From NCBI GenBank assembly GCA_001630475.1, contig KV419406.1:422991-486990 (forward strand): a stretch of DNA of 64,000 nt, read 5' to 3'. The first letter of the stretch is position 1; every line of letters starts with the position of its first letter. This DNA is from Sistotremastrum niveocremeum HHB9708 (taxonomy: Eukaryota; Basidiomycota; Agaricomycetes; Sistotremastrales; Sistotremastraceae). This document shows, in pieces, positions 58,534 to 64,000 of the stretch. Position numbers and translations under genes: made by a program. The notes beneath the pieces were generated by a model that saw only the letters and a program-made list of their open reading frames with translations, had not been told where the DNA came from and did no database searches.

Positions 58534-59358
58534 ATACTGCTTCTATGGCTTTCCTTTCTGGGCTCAAACGCATTCAAACACTTTATCGTGCCTTTGTAAG
58601 ACGCACTTCATTGTTTTCGTTCTCTGGTTTTCGTGATTTCATTAGAGTTCAATAATCCGGGACTCAATGACATCAAATGTCTTCGGACGCACTGCGATGC
58701 GGAGGCACAGTAATTGACTAATTGTACAACAGGTTGAGTCAGATATTTCATATTTGAGGCCTTTGGACTAGCTGCACGAGCTGCATGAGTGAAATGGCAC
58801 TCTGAACTTGACGGACTGATGCGCTCTGGTCAGGTTTTTCTTTCTTTTGAGCAGATTTTATGATCCTCTCCAAATCTTGAACCAGATGGCACTTTCGGAT
58901 CAGTCACCACTGGCGTTCCTCCAACATCCTATCTACGCGCTGCCTAAGTCCTCAGTACGCAGAAAGGGTGGGTTGTTGAGGAATGAAATTCGGGCACGTA
59001 TCGTCCAAGTGACTGGATTGTCAATGATACGTCCAGCAAGGAGATACAGCCAAGATATAGCATCAAACTCGCGTCAATGATTCCATAGATGGCCAACATC
59101 GACGGTCAAGTCGCCGACAGACACCCTAACTCCTGATCAGTTATACCTTTTCCGAAGAGATGCAAGACGGCAGAATTGAAGTACCCATGGACGGATGTGA
59201 CTGGAACACAAATCAATGCTGGGGAAAAAAAGGAACAGAAAGATCAAATAATGAGATATCCAACATCAAGAAGCTTCGACAGATGGACTTGCATTACGGG
59301 ATACATCCCTCCTTTGAAAGCTTGAAAATACTCGACAACGGAAAGCCTCGTGTTGCTG
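58534..59358. other. Intergenic region before the tandem unknown gene pair
   Basis: No recognisable gene. The last about 90 bp (from about 59268) are repeated before the second copy (about 60692), so they belong to the duplicated unit. Confidence 0.45.
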
Positions 59359-60524
59359 ATGGTCGAGGTCCTGGTCAAGCGCCCGTTTAGCCGACGCCTC
59401 TTATCTGGAACGCCATCATTAGCTGGCAGTTGGTTGACGTTCTCTCGTCCTCATCCTCTTACCGCAGAAACACTCAAATCCAAGGAATATTCGATGGTAT
59501 CCTGTCTAATGGGGCCTGGGGAAGGCACTGGTAGTCCGTCGTGGTCTGGCAATGCGCTGGTCGATGACGACTCGGATCCAACAGTGGTCAGAGACAAAAA
59601 ATTGCTAGCCTCCGGGCCCCCAGGAGCGTCTTACATTGTGCTCCACAAGCCTGCGATGGCATTTCACCCACCAGCAGCGAACAATATTGCACCCGACATC
59701 CACGCCGAGTCGAACAAACTGAAACCATACAGTGGGCTGTACGCAAGCAGCGTGTCCGAGACGTTCGGAGGTCCTTCTGCCTTCAGCGTTGACGGTAACG
59801 TTGCCCAGAGCCCTTCCGATGTACAGATCAGCGAGAGGGAGACCGAAGCTGCCGTTAGTCCTGGGGATGAAGGTATAAATGCTTATCGATCATTCCGCGA
59901 ACCTCACCTGATAGATTCGGAAGTCGATGCTCAGAAATCCCAGAGTTTGACCAGTCTAGAAGATCAGTCCGCGATGAGTGCTGAGAGCGGTGGTGTGCTA
60001 ACTGTAAGTGTGTTTACGCTGCGAAAAAATAATTCCGATGACCGATTGAGTGCTGACACGTGCTATTTTCTTCTGTTTCTCTAGCCCCAGCCCGCCGAAA
60101 TATATACGCAACCTAGCGTCGCTGTCTCTCAACCCTCCGAAGGAGCTTTCTGGCCATCTTCGGATTCCATCGGTTCTCTCGGACTCGAGGGAATTACTGC
60201 GCCTACCAATGTCAAATTCCCTGTACTGCACATCTCCCTCAGTGCTCATGTAGCGTCCAAGTTGAAGCAGAAGAAGAAATTAGAACGGCGCCGTCATCGC
60301 CAGATGGAGAGGTCGTATGGGCAGTATCTGCATGTGCCGCATTTGCCTGCTGCCCTCAGTGCCGACGATGTCGCTCTACATGAAACTTCACCGGACGATC
60401 ACATGGTGTTACCCAGCTGCTCAATTCAAAAGGTAAACACGGTCTGAACTGCTGTCTCACTGAACCGCGCGCTGATGCAATATATTTTCAGTGTCATCCT
60501 ACTATTATCTGCTCGGAGTATTGA
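59359..60524 (+). CDS. Unrecognised protein, tandem copy 1
   Basis: Three exons: 59359 to about 60003, about 60085-60431, and a short last exon about 60491-60524 coding CHPTIICSEY. Proposed start is the ATG at 59359; copy 2 lacks this ATG, so the start is uncertain. Composition is Ser/Pro/Glu-rich and disordered (KRPFSRRLLSGTPSLAGSW near the start; SGLYASSVSETFGG; ISERETEAAVSPG), followed by FWPSSDSIGSLGLEGITAP, LHISLSAHVASKLKQKKKLERRRHRQMERSY, and SADDVALHETSPDDHMVLPSCSIQK. The strongly basic LKQKKKLERRRHRQMER block could be a nuclear localisation or nucleic-acid-binding helix. No family recognised. Confidence 0.6.
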
Positions 60525-60776
60525 AGAAACTTCGAGCTGAGACGCAATTATGCCGGTTTGAATGCATAGCGCAATGCTAGTGTTTCCAAGAGGCACGGAC
60601 GAGTCTCCTTGACCGCAACAAATTACTGTAAATATCCCGGGTCTGTCGATATAAATAAAGGTCAGAGAGTAAGACATAGGATATCAGAAGTTTGACAGAT
60701 GGATTTGCATTACCGTATGAATCCACTCCCTCTGGAGCCTTGAAATCGATCGACAAACGAAAGCCTCGGGTCGACG

Positions 60777-61952
60777 GTGTCGCTGCTCTTCAAGCGCCCG
60801 TTTAGCCGACGCCTCTTATCTGCGACGCCATCATTAGCTGGCAGTTGGTTGACGTTCTCTCGTCCTCATCCTCTTGCCGTAGAAACTCTCAAACCTAAGA
60901 GATCCTCGATGGTGTGCTGTCCAATGGGGCCGAGGGAAGGCGGTCCGCCGTGGTCGGGTAGCGCGCAAGTCGATGAGGCCGATCCAGGAGTGGTCAAAAA
61001 CCAGACATTGCCAGACTCCAGGCCTCCAGAAACGCAATTCACTGCATCGAATCAACCAATGGTGAAATTATCCACTCTGGAGACGCTTTCAAAAGCGAAC
61101 ATTCAAGTCAGACTTGACAACCTCGCCCAGTCGAGCAAACCACCAGCATATAGTGGGCTATACGCAAGCAGCGTGCCCGAGACGTTCGGAGGTCTTTCTG
61201 CCTTCAGCGCCGAGGGCAACGCTGCCCAGAGTCCGTCCGATATACAGGCCAGCGAGAGGGAGACCGAAGACGCCATCAATCCTGGCGCCGAAGGTATGAA
61301 TTCTTATCAATCTTTCCGCGAACGCCACCCTGATAGATTCGGAAGTATATGTGCAAAAATTCCAGAGTTCAGTTGATTTTGGAGATCAGTCCGCGATGAG
61401 CGCTGAGAGCGATGGTGTGCTAACTGTAAGTGTGTTTGGACTGCGAAGAAAATAATTCCGATGACCGATTGAGTGCTGACACGTGCTTCTTCTTCTGTTT
61501 TCTTATTGACAGCCCGCCGAAGTAAATCAGGAAGTAAATACGCCAGCTAGTGTCGCTGCCTCTCAACCCTCCAAAGGAGCTTTCTGGCCATCATCGGACT
61601 GCATTGGTTCTCTCGGACTCGATGGGATTACAGCGCCTGCAGATGTCAAGCTCCCTGTACTGCACATTTCGCTGGCTGCTCATGTAGCGTCTAAGCTCAA
61701 GCAGAAGAAGAAATTAGAACGCCGCCGTCGTCGGCAGATGGAGAGGTCGTATGGCCAGTATTTGCATGTGCCGCGTGTGCCTGCTGCCCTAAGTGCAGAC
61801 GATGTTGCTTTACTCGAAGCCGCTCCAGACGATCACTCGGAGCTACCCAAGTGCTCAATTCCAAAGGTAAACACTGTTTCAACTGTTCGTCGACCCGCAC
61901 GCTGACGCCATATTCTCAGTGTGATTTTGTGTTCACTTACTCCGAGCATTGA
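60777..61952 (+). pseudogene. Unrecognised protein, tandem copy 2 (frameshifted)
   Basis: Tandem duplicate of the gene at 59359, offset about 1.4 kb. Shared blocks: KRPFSRRLLSATPSLAGSW, YSGLYASSVPETFGG, QASERETEDAINPG, then FWPSSDCIGSLGLDGITAP, LHISLAAHVASKLKQKKKLERRRRRQMERSY, SADDVALLEAAPDD, and the last exon ending at 61952 (CDFVFTYSEH). Near 61320-61335 one extra base (gccaccctgat against cctcacctgat in copy 1) shifts the frame, and the first-exon reading stops at 61374-61376. The downstream exons still keep the family sequence and splice sites. No ATG occurs where copy 1 has its proposed start. Either a pseudogene or a truncated variant protein. Confidence 0.6.
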
Positions 61953-62343
61953 AGACCTTCGAGCCGCAAACCGAATCATGCCGTCTTGATCTCGAACTTA
62001 TGAGCGTTGGATTGGTATAAGAGCCAACGCACCAGTCTCCTTATCCGCATCAAAATGCTGTAAATAGCTAGGTCTCTCAATATGCGAATGAGAAATAAAT
62101 GCGCTTCGGGCCCACGTTTCCTCTGCATGCATCGATTTTTCTCTCAATGCGTCACTGCAGTATACCTGTTTAGTACACTCGACAATGAAATTTTCCTCAT
62201 TGGCCGACAGAATATCGAGCCAAAAAATCGCTTTCGGCTTTATCGGCTCCACGTTAGCTTAGCGTCGGCTTGCTTCCGAAGAAAAGTTCCTAGCTCGAGT
62301 CACCTCTCATTCTCACTCTAGCTTTCGTCTGAGAGCACCAAAA
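61953..62343. other. Intergenic promoter region of ILV3
   Basis: About 390 bp with no gene seen. A CT-rich stretch immediately precedes the ATG at 62344, as expected of a leader. Confidence 0.4.
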
Positions 62344-64000
62344 ATGCAGTCCACGAGACTCCCACTAAAACTCAAAAGTCCTTTGAAAGGACAGGGATGT
62401 TCGACGACGAGATGTCTTTCGTCGACGAGCAGAAGGAATGCGGAGAAGCCTGTGCTGAATCGATATAGTCGGACTGTAACTCAGCCAAAGTCGCAAGGAG
62501 CATCACAGGTATGTAGTCGGATAGTAGAAGATGGAGTGTGGAATGCTGAGATTGGGTTGTGCGGATAGGCTATGCTTTACGCAACTGAAGGTATTGAGAA
62601 GGATGAGGACTTGAATAAAGGCATGGTTGGAGTTGCTAGCGTCTGGTGAGTTACCAATAGCGTTGGCTGTCAGTTCTCTCACTAAACTAATCATAGGTAC
62701 GAAGGTAACCCGTAAGGCCACCTCACCACCATTATCCTCCACAAAATAAACTCCTCACAACTCAGGTGTAACGCGCATCTTCTCGCTATGGGCCAGCGCG
62801 TCAAGCGATCCATCCAAAAAAGTGGACTGATAGGCTATCAATTCGGTACTGTCGGCGTGTCAGATGGAATATCAATGGGAACCTTTGGAATGTCCTACTC
62901 CCTTCAATCACGAGATTTGATCGCGGATCAAGTCGAAACTGCTGCTGGAGGACATTGGTTGGATGGAATGGTCGTGGTGCCAGGATGTGACAAAAATATG
63001 CCCGGTGTGCTCATGGCATGTACGTCCTTTCCCCCTTCTCTTCTGACATGACGAGTGCTCATTGAATTGGAATTGTCGCAGTGGGACGGCTGAATAGACC
63101 TGGTTTGATGGTTTATGGTGGTACGATCAAGCCAGGTTCATGCGCTGGTCAACCGCAGCTTGATATTGTTTCTGCGTTCCAATCGTATGGAAAATATCTT
63201 CAAGATGACAAAACTCCCGAAGCCGAGACTTTCCGCTACAACACTGTACGAAATGCCTGTCCTGGACCAGGAGCTTGCGGTGGCGTCAGTACTCTCTTTA
63301 TCCTTCCCATCATTTTGGCCCCATGCTTAACTACACTGTCTTCCTAGATGTACACTGCGAATACTATGGCCAGCGCGGCTGAAGCAATGGGAATGACGCT
63401 TCCCGGTTCATCATCCTTCCCCGCTGAATACCAAGAAAAACAAGACGAATGTGATTCTGTGGGAGCCGCAATGTATAATCTTCTGGAGAAGAATATCCTC
63501 CCAAGAGATATCATGACGAGAGCTGCATTTGAGAATGCAATGGTGCGCATTCGACTTGTTGGTACTCTGTCGATATCCCGATTGACCGCGCTTGATAGGT
63601 TCTGACAATGGTCCTTGGCGGGTCGACAAACGCAGTCCTGCATCTTATCGCTATCGCGCACTCCGTGGGCGTGGATTTGACCATCGATGACTTCCAAGCT
63701 GTGTCGGATCGGGTGCCCTTCCTGGCCGATCTGAAACCCAGTGGAAAATATGTCATGGAAGACGTGCATAAAATTGGTGGCATTCCTAGTAAGCGCCTGT
63801 TTCCTTCAAGCTTACGCTTCTCCTTACGAATTCATTTCGGTAGAGGTACTCGCCTATTTGTTGAAGAACGGCCTGATAGATGGAAACACCTTGACTGTCA
63901 CTGGATCTACTCTAGGCGAGAATCTTGATCGATGGACACACAAATACGGCGAGCTACCATCTAGCCAGGACGTCCTTCGACCGCTCGATAAGCCTCTCAA
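62344..64000 (+). CDS. ILV3: Dihydroxyacid dehydratase (partial, 5' part)
   Basis: Mitochondrial Fe-S enzyme of valine, leucine and isoleucine synthesis. The N-terminus [20 protein letters not shown] is basic and lacks acidic residues, a good presequence. After the first intron: [37 protein letters not shown], with the cluster-ligand Cys in NPCN. Then [52 protein letters not shown] (second Cys), [35 protein letters not shown] (third Cys), and [55 protein letters not shown]. The last exon in the window reads [27 protein letters not shown]. The remaining C-terminal domain runs off the right edge. Many short introns. No frame damage seen. Confidence 0.93.

Noticed and set aside
1-64000. Possible retroelements, virus-derived genes, CRISPR arrays or rRNA genes
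   Set aside because: No reverse transcriptase, integrase, capsid-type or transposase frame, no regular spaced repeats and no rRNA-like sequence were recognised.

Overview
The window is nuclear DNA from a filamentous basidiomycete, most likely an Agaricomycete. The evidence is dense genes on both strands, many 45-70 nt GT-AG introns, small exons, and families expanded or confined in this group: FunK1 fungal-type kinases, a DUF6535 membrane protein, F-box/LRR-like paralogues and a Tsp2-like tetraspanin. I saw no CRISPR, rRNA or tRNA gene and no retroelement or virus-like ORF. All exon models were made by eye from splice sites, reading frame and remembered family motifs; none was tested by alignment.

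Layout, left to right: the N-terminal part of an MSP1/ATAD1 AAA protein (-, runs off the left edge), divergent from ALG11 (+). A Zn(II)2Cys6 regulator follows (4.1-6.8 kb), then a gene-poor tract (6.8-12.7 kb) holding a pair of GC-rich inverted repeats around an AT-rich spacer. The gene at 12.7-15.6 kb is the most unusual object here: septin-like GTPase signatures (P-loop, G4-like SKSD, YPWG septin unique element) lie in the same polypeptide as a Zn2Cys6 DNA-binding domain. After another gene-poor stretch come a roadblock/LAMTOR2-like gene, an NCS1 purine-cytosine permease, a 3.3 kb empty tract and an FMN-dependent lactate 2-monooxygenase-like oxidase.

From 27 to 48 kb lies an accessory block made of two expanded families: five FunK1 kinase genes (-, +, +, +, -; the three central ones a tandem array with identical internal exon lengths, the last apparently frameshifted), then four tandem F-box genes forming two paralogous pairs. 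The first F-box pair duplicated with its promoter.

From 48 to 64 kb housekeeping genes return: a Tsp2-like tetraspanin (-) divergent from chorismate mutase ARO7 (+), a divergent septin (-), a DUF6535 membrane protein (-) with a small one-helix protein beside it, a tandem pair of unrecognised genes (the second frameshifted), and the 5' part of ILV3 dihydroxyacid dehydratase (+) running off the right edge. Shared themes are amino-acid biosynthesis (ARO7, ILV3), membrane and lysosomal or TORC1-type signalling (LAMTOR2-like, permease), septin biology (two septin-type proteins about 40 kb apart) and expanded fungal signalling families.
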